Shown piece by piece: positions 1-6,651 of a stretch of 6,786 bases of DNA (positions within the stretch are counted from its first letter, which is position 1; each line of letters starts with the position of its first letter). Origin of the DNA: Bacteroidales bacterium (lineage in GTDB: Bacteria; Bacteroidota; Bacteroidia; Bacteroidales; Paludibacteraceae). The notes beneath the pieces were generated by a model that saw only the letters and a list, made by a program, of their open reading frames with translations, did no database searches and was not told where the DNA came from. The stretch lies in NCBI GenBank assembly GCA_900771035.1, contig CAAGML010000174.1, positions 1-6,786 of the forward strand, written 5' to 3'. Position numbers and translations under genes: made by a program.

Positions 1-13
1 AAGATAAGCATCA

Positions 14-60
14 AATAAACTTTTTGGTGTTTTTGAAGTTTCTTTTGGCATCTTGCTGCT
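14..60 (+). repeat. Left copy of a direct repeat shared by both window ends
   Basis: The stretch matches the right end of the window in the same orientation. Positions 14-46 correspond to 6618-6651, with one extra T in the right copy. Positions 47-60 (GGCATCTTGCTGCT) correspond exactly to 6718-6731. Here the two blocks are contiguous, joined at TTTT; in the right copy they are separated by a 66-bp hairpin segment. No reading frame is evident. This may be one member of a dispersed intergenic repeat family, but only two copies are visible here. Confidence 0.85.
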
Positions 61-87
61 CAAAACAAACTTCAAAAACACACAAAA
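22..87 (-). terminator. Long AT-rich hairpin downstream of the response regulator; possible terminator
   Basis: Positions 22-47 pair with 61-87. I count 25 base pairs, one C-C mismatch (42/66) and one bulged A (82). The loop is 13 nt (48-60) and holds most of the shared GGCATCTTGCTGCT block. The hairpin starts 25 bp beyond the stop codon of the response regulator, a natural position for a 3'-end structure that terminates transcription or protects the mRNA. There is no clean U-tract after the stem in the gene's direction, so intrinsic termination is uncertain. The fold could instead be a palindromic mobile repeat. Confidence 0.5.
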
Positions 88-108
88 TGAATTTATAGAA
101 CTCACCTA
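88..108 (-). repeat. 3'-end motif, left copy (inverted relative to 6564-6584)
   Basis: Read on the minus strand this contains AGGTGAGTTCTATAAATTCA, identical over 21 bp to plus-strand positions 6564-6584. It lies 4 bp past the TGA of the response regulator. As RNA in the gene's direction, GGUGAGUU can pair with AAUUCAUU around a CUAUA loop, using three G-U pairs. The following bases are U-rich. It may be part of a terminator or a dispersed repeat attached to gene ends. Confidence 0.7.
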
Positions 109-112
109 AAAG

Positions 113-874
113 TCAACACTCCCCTAACCAGGCGATAAATTCCTTTACTTTGTTGCGAGACACATACAGTTCGTCGTTGAAATCAGGCCGTGTCTGAAGC
201 TTTAGCCTGCCGTTGAAGAATTTGTTTACCTTACTGACAGACTCAATTGAGAGGGTGCAGTTGCGTGCGGCACGGAAGAAGCGGTCTGGGTCGAGCCTAC
301 CTTCCAGTTCGTCAAGCGCAGAGTTGATTATGTAACGTTTGTTCTCTGTCGTGCAGACGTAGGTGTAATGGTCTTCAGAGTAGAAGTACGCCACCTGCTC
401 GATTGGCAGAGAGAAGTATGAGTCGCCGGCCTTGATTGACAGTCGTCTGATGTAATCGTTGTCGCTACGGTTTCGCAGTGTACGCGCAGTCTCTGCTATG
501 GCTGTCAGCTGTCTTTCCACTGAAAATGAGGTTATACGCTGCAAGGCATCGCTCAACTCGTCTTCGTCAACAGGTTTGAGCAAGTAAGCCACGCCGTTGG
601 ATTTGAACGCCTGAAGGGCGTATTGGTCGTATGCCGTTGTGAATATTACGGGTGCTTTGACCTTCACCTTGTCGAATATCTCGAAGCACAGACCGTCCTG
701 AAGATGTATGTCCATGAAAATCAGGTTGGGCTGAGGATTGGAGGACAGCCACTCGACACTTTTCTTGATGGACGACAATACGCCTGCGATGTCGGCATTC
801 GGCTCAACGCTCTTGAGCAGTCGCTGCATCTCGACAGCGGCAAGTTGCTCGTCTTCGATTATCAGATACTTCAT
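113..874 (-). CDS. LytTR-family response regulator (LytR/AlgR type)
   Basis: This 253-aa DNA-binding response regulator should be phosphorylated by the kinase encoded just upstream. The N-terminal receiver domain (about 1-118) has the acidic pair E7-D8, the phospho-acceptor D55 in FMDIHL, the T79-T80 switch region and K100 in LLKP. The linker (about 119-140) leads to a C-terminal LytTR domain (about 141-250), with recognisable elements at YFYSEDHYTYV, RFFRAARNCTLSI and the final VSRNKVKEFIAWL. Its start ATG overlaps the kinase stop codon (ATGA, 871-874), so the two genes are translationally coupled in one operon. LytTR regulators usually bind paired short sites upstream of targets; no target can be assigned here. 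All key receiver residues are present, so it should be phosphorylatable. Family assignment is firm; the regulon is unknown, and no gene symbol is justified. Confidence 0.95.
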   Translation of the reverse strand: MKYLIIEDEQLAAVEMQRLLKSVEPNADIAGVLSSIKKSVEWLSSNPQPNLIFMDIHLQDGLCFEIFDKVKVKAPVIFTTAYDQYALQAFKSNGVAYLLKPVDEDELSDALQRITSFSVERQLTAIAETARTLRNRSDNDYIRRLSIKAGDSYFSLPIEQVAYFYSEDHYTYVCTTENKRYIINSALDELEGRLDPDRFFRAARNCTLSIESVSKVNKFFNGRLKLQTRPDFNDELYVSRNKVKEFIAWLGEC

Positions 875-1968
875 AACATTGTATTTTTATCGGTGATTGA
901 AAGAAACTCGTTAATCTCTGCATGGGTGAGCAATGGCACTTTGACAGTAAACCTGTCGGAATTGTTCTCGATGATTACATGTCTGTGTGCCACGATGTTA
1001 TATTTGTCAGCAAGACCTTTTAGCCCCATTCCCGTAGAGTCGGCAGGGCAAGGGCGTGGCACTATGTTGTTTGACACCACAATATGATTGTCGTCGATTG
1101 AGACCTCTATACTCAGCGGGTTCTCCTCCGATATAATATTGTGTTTGCACGCATTCTCTATCAGCAATTGTATGGCGGTAGGCATAATGCACATCATGTT
1201 CACATCCGAGCCTGCGATGTCCGGAAATCTGACCGTCAATCCCTGGTTGTAGCGAATCATAAGAATGTTGGCGTATTTCTGACAGAACTCAAGTTCCTCC
1301 TTAACCGTTGAAATGTTATCTTCGTCATGTGCAAGCAGATAGCGGTAGATGGCTGCAAGTTCACGAGTGTATTTGACAGCGCGTTTCGTGTCGATGTTTA
1401 TCAGTGACGAGAGAATGTTGAGGGAGTTGAACAGGAAATGGGGGTTGACCTGCGCTTTCAGTTGCTGGTAGCGCATCTGCGTCAGCCTCAGTTGCGCCTG
1501 CTCAAGTTGCTGCTCCTGCTCTTTGACAAGGTCGATCTGGTCATCGTACTTTGCCACGAAAAGCATAAGCACGCCGATGATAGAGACCGGGGGAAGGGTT
1601 ATCAGGTAATACTTTCGTGTGACAAGTTCGGCAAGTCCATTGTTGTCATTAGGGTCAAAAAAGTAGAAACCTATGGTTGTCAAGGTAATAGCCATTATGA
1701 TACAAATAATCATCTGGATTACGAATGTTATTCGTGCGTGTCCGTCGGTCCACCAGAGACGGTTGCAGAATTTCGCCATCCATTTCACAAACAGTCCCGC
1801 CAAAATGATGAATGGTGCACCTGCCGCCGTGCAGTAAACCATAAATCGGAGTGAAATTGTATCCTCGTAGAATATGTTGTTCATCGCAATAATCATGACA
1901 TACCCTACCGCCAGTCCTGTCACTGACAATACAGTCATTGTGCGGTGAAAAATATTGTCTGTTCTCAT
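871..1968 (-). CDS. LytS/YehU-type membrane sensor histidine kinase
   Basis: This 365-aa inner-membrane kinase is the partner of the adjacent LytTR regulator. Four hydrophobic segments are visible at about 11-29, 42-62, 81-104 and 119-139, with only short loops, so there is no large extracytoplasmic sensor domain. A charged, Gln-rich coiled coil (about 143-172) leads into the His_kinase domain. H177 in QVNPHFLFNSLN is the expected phosphorylated histidine, characteristic of LytS-like kinases. The ATPase part has an N-box (LLIENACKHN, N272) and a G-box (STGMGLKGL, 311-319). The start chosen gives a short cytoplasmic N-terminus before the first membrane segment. The signal sensed cannot be inferred. 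Its promoter should lie in the 70 bp before rarA's end, but I find no good Bacteroidetes promoter match there. Family call is very secure. Confidence 0.94.
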   Translation of the reverse strand: MRTDNIFHRTMTVLSVTGLAVGYVMIIAMNNIFYEDTISLRFMVYCTAAGAPFIILAGLFVKWMAKFCNRLWWTDGHARITFVIQMIICIIMAITLTTIGFYFFDPNDNNGLAELVTRKYYLITLPPVSIIGVLMLFVAKYDDQIDLVKEQEQQLEQAQLRLTQMRYQQLKAQVNPHFLFNSLNILSSLINIDTKRAVKYTRELAAIYRYLLAHDEDNISTVKEELEFCQKYANILMIRYNQGLTVRFPDIAGSDVNMMCIMPTAIQLLIENACKHNIISEENPLSIEVSIDDNHIVVSNNIVPRPCPADSTGMGLKGLADKYNIVAHRHVIIENNSDRFTVKVPLLTHAEINEFLSITDKNTML

Positions 1969-1995
1969 TATTGTAAATTAAGTGATAATTCAGGT

Positions 1996-2013
1996 GTTTT
2001 TCTCTATAAAAAC
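1996..2013 (-). terminator. Small hairpin between rarA and the kinase gene
   Basis: GTTTTT (1996-2001) pairs with AAAAAC (2008-2013) around a 6-nt loop, 26 bp past the rarA stop. It could help end the rarA transcript or shape the kinase leader. The stem is weak and has no U-tract, so this is only a candidate. Confidence 0.2.
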
Positions 2014-2021
2014 GGTCTTAT

Positions 2022-2034
2022 TGTAATATTTACA
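2022..2034. promoter_or_regulatory. Perfect TGTAA-N3-TTACA palindrome upstream of the kinase gene
   Basis: The 13-bp sequence is a perfect inverted repeat with 5-bp arms and a TAT spacer. It lies 54-66 bp upstream of the kinase start and 5 bp past the rarA stop. That distance would suit an operator for the two-component operon. A chance palindrome in AT-rich DNA is also possible, and the symmetry is not the usual direct-repeat layout of LytTR sites. Confidence 0.2.
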
Positions 2035-2038
2035 GTTC

Positions 2039-3220
2039 TTATTTTCCCATAAGCTCATCTGGCAGGTATTGCTGCTCCACCCAGTGGTTGGAGTAATCGT
2101 GAGGGTATTTGTACTCTGCTCCGTAGTTCAGTTCCTTCATCAGCAACGTAGGAGCATTGCGCAAATGGAGGGGTACAGGCAGATTGCCGGTCTTGCGGAC
2201 AACATCCAGCATACCGTCAATTGCCTTGTAAGCTGTGTTATCTTTCTTGCTGTTCGCAAGATATATAGTAGCCATTGCCAGAGGGATGCGACCTTCGGGC
2301 AGACCAACCTTGTTCACCGCATCAAAACATGCGTTTGCCATTAACAGAGCATTTGGATTGGCAAGCCCGATGTCCTCAGATGCTGCGATTATAAGTCTGC
2401 GAGCGATGAATTTAGGGTCTTCGCCACCCTCTATCATCCTTGCTAACCAATATGTTGCGGCTTTAGCGTCGCTTCCCCTTATACTTTTTATGAAAGCTGA
2501 TATTATATCGTAGTGCATCTCACCGTCCTTGTCGTAGGCAAGGGGGTTCTCGACCATGTGCTTGCGCACTATATCATTGTTGATGGTGACAGTGCTGTTT
2601 TCGCAGTTGTTAATCAGGAGTTCAAGTATATTCAGCAGTTTGCGTGCATCGCCGCCGGAATAGACCAGGAGGGCGGCATCTTCCTCGATATTGAACGTGT
2701 ATTCGTTTTTCAATATCTCAGTCACGCGGACAATGATTTTCCGGAGATCGGCAGCCTCCAATGATTTCAGCACATACACCTGACAACGTGACAGCAAAGG
2801 TGTGATGACCTCGAAAGAAGGGTTCTCCGTGGTTGCCCCGATGAGCGTGATAGTGCCGTTCTCCACTGCTCCAAGCAAGGAATCCTGCTGCGATTTGCTG
2901 AAGCGGTGAATCTCGTCAATGAAAAGGATTGCGCTGTGTTTAGTGAAGAATTGCGACTGGCGCGCCTTCTCAATCACCTCGCGCACATCTTTGACACCCG
3001 AGGTCACTGCGCTGAGTGTGTAGAAGGGTATATCGAGTTGGTTGGCGATAATTCTGGCGAGTGACGTCTTGCCTACTCCCGGAGGTCCCCACAGAATGAA
3101 CGATGAGATGTTGCCGCTCTCAATCATCTTCCTGAGTATCGCTCCATGACCGACAAGGTGTTGCTGTCCAACGTAATCGTCAAGGTTTTTCGGACGGAAT
3201 CTCTCTGCTAATGGTTGCAT
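2039..3220 (-). CDS. rarA: Replication-associated recombination protein A (RarA/MgsA)
   Basis: This 393-aa cytoplasmic AAA+ ATPase belongs to the RarA/MgsA/WRNIP1 family, which acts at stalled replication forks and interacts with single-strand binding protein. The ATPase core has Walker A GPPGVGKT (45-52), Walker B ILFIDEIHR with D102-E103, sensor 1 GATTEN (128-133), a probable arginine finger in LLSR (R145) and sensor 2 GGDARKLLN (189-197). The C-terminal clamp-loader-like part keeps the signatures IIAASEDIGLANP (277-289), NLPVPLHLRNAP (346-357) and YKYPHDY (370-376). It begins with the typical MQPLAERFRP. The protein stops at LPDELMGK, whereas family members I recall, including E. coli RarA, continue some 25-40 residues with an aromatic-rich tail. 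It is transcribed divergently from the M49 peptidase gene. Identification is very secure. Confidence 0.96.
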   Translation of the reverse strand: MQPLAERFRPKNLDDYVGQQHLVGHGAILRKMIESGNISSFILWGPPGVGKTSLARIIANQLDIPFYTLSAVTSGVKDVREVIEKARQSQFFTKHSAILFIDEIHRFSKSQQDSLLGAVENGTITLIGATTENPSFEVITPLLSRCQVYVLKSLEAADLRKIIVRVTEILKNEYTFNIEEDAALLVYSGGDARKLLNILELLINNCENSTVTINNDIVRKHMVENPLAYDKDGEMHYDIISAFIKSIRGSDAKAATYWLARMIEGGEDPKFIARRLIIAASEDIGLANPNALLMANACFDAVNKVGLPEGRIPLAMATIYLANSKKDNTAYKAIDGMLDVVRKTGNLPVPLHLRNAPTLLMKELNYGAEYKYPHDYSNHWVEQQYLPDELMGK

Positions 3221-3245
3221 CTGTTATAACATTCTTTTCAGGCTG

Positions 3246-3253
3246 CAAATTTA
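3246..3253 (-). promoter_or_regulatory. Candidate -7 box for rarA
   Basis: The minus strand reads TAAATTTG, a match to the Bacteroidetes -7 consensus TAnnTTTG, 26-33 bp upstream of the rarA start. I see no TTTG element at the expected -33 distance, so the assignment rests on this box and its position. Confidence 0.45.
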
Positions 3254-3299
3254 CAAATAAATTTTCGATTTTCCCACCTTTTATGTGAAGAAAAATTCG

Positions 3300-3307
3300 T
3301 AACTTTG
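3300..3307 (+). promoter_or_regulatory. Candidate -7 box for the M49 peptidase-ribE operon
   Basis: TAACTTTG matches the Bacteroidetes -7 consensus TAnnTTTG and lies 57-64 bp upstream of the peptidase start. A T-rich stretch at 3279-3285 (TTTTATG) could act as a degenerate -33 element, though the spacing is slightly short. It would drive the three-gene cluster with a leader of about 50 nt. Together with the rarA box it makes 3221-3363 a divergent promoter region. Confidence 0.6.
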
Positions 3308-3363
3308 CAACCTCATTTGTATATAGTGTACCGCTACGCAAATAATATTATTATCAATTCTAT

Positions 3364-5442
3364 ATGAAGAAGTATTTTTTTATCTTTGCTATGGCAATCT
3401 TAGCACTTACAGCCTGCTCTGACGAGAAAAAAGAGGAGGCTGCCCCTCAGCTCTTTACACCTGAGATTGAGGATTTTGACTACATTGTGGACGACTTTGC
3501 TGACCTACAGATTCTCCGTTACCGTGTTATGGGAATCGAGAACCTCACCCTTCAGCAGCAGGAGTTGCTCTACTATCTTTCGCAGGCTGCACTCTGCGGG
3601 CGTGACATCATTTACGACCAGAACGGACGCTACAACCTTGCCATCCGTACAATTCTTGAAGCGGTTTATACCATGGACGGCATTGACACCGCCTCAGCCG
3701 ACTACAAGGCTATGGAGGTTTATCTGAAACGCGTATGGGTGTCCAACGGCATTCACCACCACTATTCAGGCGTGAAGTTTGAGCCTGGTTTCCAACAAGC
3801 CTGGTTCGAGGAGCAGCTTGGCAAACTCTCGTTCGACGCTCTGAAACCAGTTCTTGCCGAAGGACAGTCGAAGGACGAGCTCTTTGCCGCAATCCTCCCA
3901 GTCATCTTCGACCCTACCGTTATGCCTCTCCACAAGAATCAGACTGAAGGTCAGGATCTTCTGCTCACCTCATCGAGCAACTATTATGGGGAAGGCGTAA
4001 CTCAGGCAGAGGCTGAGGCTTTCTATAAGGCAATGCGTAACCCAGAGGACTCCACACCGGTGTCTTACGGTCTCAACTCCCGTCTTGTGAAACGTGACGG
4101 CAACCTTGTAGAGGACGTTTACAAAGTAGGCGGGCTCTATGATGGCGCAATGTCGCAGATTGTCTATTGGCTTGAGAAGGCTCTCAAGGTCTGCGAGACA
4201 GAGGCACAGCGTGCGGCACTTGCCAAGATGATTGAGTTCTACAAGACAGGCGACCTCAAGACTTTCGACGAATACGCAATTCTCTGGATTAAGGACACTG
4301 AGTCTCTTATCGATTATGTGTGTGGTTACACCGAGACTTACGGCGACCCTCTGGGCATCAAAGCCGCATGGGAGGCTGTAATCAACTTCAAGAACCTGGA
4401 GGCAACCGAGCGTACTCTCAAAATTTCAAACAACGCACAGTGGTTCGAGGACAACTCGCCTGTTGACCCTCAGTTCAAGAAAGAGGAGTGCAAGGGCGTG
4501 ACAGCCAAGGTTATCACGGCAGCGATGATGGGTGGCGACAACTACCCTACCTCGGCTCTGGGCATCAACCTTCCTAATGCAGACTGGATCCGTGCCGCTT
4601 ACGGTTCGAAATCTGTCTCAATCGACAACGTGGCAGAGGCTTACGCGCAGTCTGTCAAGAACTCCGGTTTCAATGACGAGTTTGTTTGGGGTGACACTGA
4701 GAAGGAACTCCTTGCCAAATACAAAGAAATCACCGACAATCTCCACACAGACCTTCACGAATGCTTAGGTCATGGTTCGGGCAAACTTGCCCCTGGTGTC
4801 TCGCCAGAGGCTCTCGGCAAATACCACGCTGTAATCGAGGAGGCTCGCGCTGATCTTTTCGGACTCTACTATGTGGCTGACCCTAAATTGGTTGAACTCG
4901 GTCTTCTGCCTGACACCAATGCTTACAAGGCACAGTTCTATGCTTATATAATGAATGGTCTGATGACCCAGACGACACGTATAAAACTGGGTGACAACAT
5001 CGAGCAGACCCACATGCGCAACCGTCAGCTTATCGCTAAATGGGTGCTTGAACACTCGGCAGAAGACAAGACCGTCGAGCTTGTTGAGCGTGACGGCAAA
5101 CACTATGTCGTGGTGAACGACTACGCTAAACTCCGCACACTCTTCGGCGACCTTCTCCGTGAAATACAGCGTATAAAATCGACAGGCGACCAGAAGGCTG
5201 CACGTGACCTTGTGGAGAACTACTCAATCAGGATTGACCAAAATCTCCACAAAGAGATTCTTGACCGTTATGCAAAGCTGAACATGGCTCCTTACAAAGG
5301 TTTCGTAAACCCTGTATATACAGCCACTTTCGACAAGAACGGCAAGTTCACCGGCTTGAGCATATCATACGACGAGAACTATGTCCAGCAGAACCTCCGT
5401 TACTCGCGTGAGTACTCGTTCCTTTCTAAGACCATCAAATAA
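3364..5442 (+). CDS. Dipeptidyl peptidase III-like zinc peptidase (family M49), lipoprotein
   Basis: This 692-aa predicted metallopeptidase of family M49 should remove dipeptides from the N-termini of short peptides. The zinc motif is HECLGH: H465 and H470 are ligands and E466 the catalytic base. The third ligand is E493 in EEARAD, 28 residues after H465, the spacing I recall for Bacteroides thetaiotaomicron DPP III, which also has HECLGH. H550 and R554 in QTHMRNR correspond to the conserved HMxxR of human DPP III. The N-terminus is a lipoprotein signal (hydrophobic 4-16, lipobox LTAC, lipidated C18), so it should be anchored in the envelope; the following SDEKKEE resembles Bacteroidetes surface-export signals. 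Homologues are, as I recall, sometimes mislabelled dihydrofolate reductase; nothing here supports that. It heads the cluster with ribE 2 bp downstream. Family is secure; substrate and exact location are inferred. Confidence 0.93.
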   Translation: MKKYFFIFAMAILALTACSDEKKEEAAPQLFTPEIEDFDYIVDDFADLQILRYRVMGIENLTLQQQELLYYLSQAALCGRDIIYDQNGRYNLAIRTILEAVYTMDGIDTASADYKAMEVYLKRVWVSNGIHHHYSGVKFEPGFQQAWFEEQLGKLSFDALKPVLAEGQSKDELFAAILPVIFDPTVMPLHKNQTEGQDLLLTSSSNYYGEGVTQAEAEAFYKAMRNPEDSTPVSYGLNSRLVKRDGNLVEDVYKVGGLYDGAMSQIVYWLEKALKVCETEAQRAALAKMIEFYKTGDLKTFDEYAILWIKDTESLIDYVCGYTETYGDPLGIKAAWEAVINFKNLEATERTLKISNNAQWFEDNSPVDPQFKKEECKGVTAKVITAAMMGGDNYPTSALGINLPNADWIRAAYGSKSVSIDNVAEAYAQSVKNSGFNDEFVWGDTEKELLAKYKEITDNLHTDLHECLGHGSGKLAPGVSPEALGKYHAVIEEARADLFGLYYVADPKLVELGLLPDTNAYKAQFYAYIMNGLMTQTTRIKLGDNIEQTHMRNRQLIAKWVLEHSAEDKTVELVERDGKHYVVVNDYAKLRTLFGDLLREIQRIKSTGDQKAARDLVENYSIRIDQNLHKEILDRYAKLNMAPYKGFVNPVYTATFDKNGKFTGLSISYDENYVQQNLRYSREYSFLSKTIK

Positions 5443-5444
5443 CC

Positions 5445-6041
5445 ATGTTTTCAGGAATTATAGAAGAAGCAGCAGTTGTTACCCGCCTCGAGGCAGAGGC
5501 GGGCAACCTGCATATAACAATGCGTTGCTCGTTCACCAACGAGTTGAAGATAGACCAGAGCGTTGCCCATAATGGTGTCTGTCTGACAGTGGTCAGGATT
5601 GAGGGTGACGAATACACGGTGACAGCGATTAAGGAGACGCTTGACCGCTCGAACTTAGGCAGACTGGAGGTCGGCAGCAAGGTCAACGTGGAGCGTTCGA
5701 TGATTATGAACGGCAGGCTTGACGGGCATATAGTCCAGGGACATGTTGACCAGACAGCGGTTTGCACCGAGGTCCGCGAGGCTGACGGCAGTCACTATTT
5801 CCATTTCGAATACCAGTCAACACCCGAAATGCGCCGCCGAGGCTATCTGACTGTGGATAAGGGTTCTGTGTGCGTGAATGGTGTCTCGCTGACCGTCTGC
5901 ACGCCTACGGACAATTCGTTCGAAGTGGCAATCATCCCATACACTTTCGACAACACCAATTTCTGCCAGATAAAGGTGGGCACAGTCGTTAACCTTGAGT
6001 TTGACATCATAGGTAAATACATTGCAAGAATCAATGCCTGA
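5445..6041 (+). CDS. ribE: Riboflavin synthase, alpha subunit
   Basis: This 198-aa cytoplasmic enzyme catalyses the last step of riboflavin synthesis, dismutating two 6,7-dimethyl-8-ribityllumazines into riboflavin and a pyrimidinedione; the family is trimeric. It has two tandem lumazine-binding barrels. The first (about 1-97) starts with MFSGIIE and contains NGVCLTV (43-49) and NVERSM (81-86). The second (about 98-190) has the matching NGVSLTV (145-151) and IPYTFDNTN (164-172). The inter-domain GHIVQGHVD (94-102) is a strong family signature. Length is normal, and a C-terminal helix follows FDIIGKY. The ATG is 2 bp after the peptidase stop, and the 3' end overlaps the next gene by 8 bp, suggesting co-transcription. 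No FMN riboswitch is seen and no other riboflavin gene is present. In Bacteroidetes naming the symbol may be ribE or ribC. Confidence 0.96.
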   Translation: MFSGIIEEAAVVTRLEAEAGNLHITMRCSFTNELKIDQSVAHNGVCLTVVRIEGDEYTVTAIKETLDRSNLGRLEVGSKVNVERSMIMNGRLDGHIVQGHVDQTAVCTEVREADGSHYFHFEYQSTPEMRRRGYLTVDKGSVCVNGVSLTVCTPTDNSFEVAIIPYTFDNTNFCQIKVGTVVNLEFDIIGKYIARINA

Positions 6042-6570
6042 CATTAAGTATCTTGATGATTACGAGCTGAGACTGACCGAGAATCTGCTGAAGGCTGTTG
6101 GGCAGGAGCATCTTCTTATGTCAGACGACCTAATAGAGGTTTGGAAAAGCACAGCGCCATCCTATATGGTTGACGCTGTGCCTAATATTGCCGGATATCC
6201 GCTCTGTGCGATAGGGTGGGCAGGTTATCTGGGCATGGCATCAGCCAAACTGTGGGACAAGAATCCGGTGCTGACAGGGAAGAACGACGGCGTGGATTTC
6301 TACACAAGGATGCGCACGCCACGTGGTTTTGACGAGATGGACGAATATATCATCGAGGAGGTGATAGGCTACCTGCCAGGCACGCAGTCGTGGCAGAAGA
6401 TTGAGGATAATATGCGCACCCTTGCGCAATTGGGACTTGACACAATACGTCACGAAAACATTGAGCCACAGACTAAAATGGCGTTTCATGTCTATGCCAG
6501 AACTGTCAAGGCGGTTTTCAGCGTCGGGGCATCGCTTCAACTTGCCGCCATGGGGTATAAATATAGGTGA
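6034..6570 (+). CDS. Protein of unknown function, conserved-looking, co-transcribed with ribE
   Basis: I do not recognise a characterised family. From the ATG at 6034 the product has 178 aa; an in-frame TTG at 6022 would add four residues but overlap ribE further, so I prefer the ATG, which overlaps ribE by 8 bp. The protein appears soluble and mainly helical. It has no signal peptide. A moderately hydrophobic stretch (PLCAIGWAGYLGMASAKLW, about 57-75) follows a Tyr/Trp-rich N-terminal third. Phrases such as LMSDDLIEVWKSTAPSY, AGYLGMA, GFDEMDEYI and AFHVYAR resemble hypothetical proteins I recall from other Bacteroidales, but this cannot be confirmed here. No catalytic or metal motif stands out. 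Codon use fits its neighbours. Its last codon and stop, AGG TGA, fall inside a 21-bp repeat motif. Tight linkage hints at a translational link with ribE, not necessarily a riboflavin role. Confidence 0.85.
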   Translation: MPDIKYLDDYELRLTENLLKAVGQEHLLMSDDLIEVWKSTAPSYMVDAVPNIAGYPLCAIGWAGYLGMASAKLWDKNPVLTGKNDGVDFYTRMRTPRGFDEMDEYIIEEVIGYLPGTQSWQKIEDNMRTLAQLGLDTIRHENIEPQTKMAFHVYARTVKAVFSVGASLQLAAMGYKYR

Positions 6571-6586
6571 GTTCTATAAATTCACC
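6564..6586 (+). repeat. 3'-end motif, right copy, overlapping a stop codon
   Basis: Positions 6564-6584 are the exact reverse complement of 88-108. The motif folds as a hairpin: GGTGAGTT (6566-6573) pairs with AATTCACC (6579-6586), with one G-T pair, around CTATA. It begins inside the preceding gene and includes that gene's TGA (6568-6570). Both copies have the same orientation relative to the gene they follow. It may be a 3'-end processing or termination element, or a repeat that settled at gene ends. Confidence 0.7.
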
Positions 6587-6617
6587 GTATAAGGCAACAA
6601 AATAAAAAAACATAACT

Positions 6618-6651
6618 AATAAACTTTTTTGGTGTTTTTGAAGTTTCTTTT
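6618..6651 (+). repeat. Right copy of the direct repeat, first block
   Basis: This block matches 14-46 with one extra T in the T-run. It includes GGTGTTTTTGAAGTTTCTTT, the left arm of the left-end hairpin. The matching right arm is missing here, so this copy cannot form that long hairpin. The continuation of the repeat resumes at 6718. Confidence 0.85.

Noticed and set aside
623..1087. Open plus-strand frame opposite the response regulator and kinase genes
   Set aside because: It is antisense to two intact, well-recognised genes, and its translation shows no domain.
1438..1854. Open plus-strand frame opposite the kinase gene
   Set aside because: The His-box and membrane segments lie on the minus strand. 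The opposite frame has no recognisable motif and no promoter.
3308..3363. Riboswitch in the leader of the peptidase-ribE operon
   Set aside because: The leader is only about 50 nt long and AT-rich, far too short for an FMN riboswitch, and shows no conserved core.
3364..5442. Dihydrofolate reductase annotation for the M49 gene
   Set aside because: The HECLGH, EEARAD and HMxxR motifs identify a zinc peptidase, and no DHFR motif is present.
5435..5767. Minus-strand frame opposite ribE
   Set aside because: The plus strand encodes the complete first lumazine-binding domain of riboflavin synthase; the antisense frame is a shadow.
6022..6033. Alternative TTG start for the unknown gene
   Set aside because: It adds only four residues and increases the overlap with ribE; the ATG at 6034 is the simpler start. 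It cannot be excluded.
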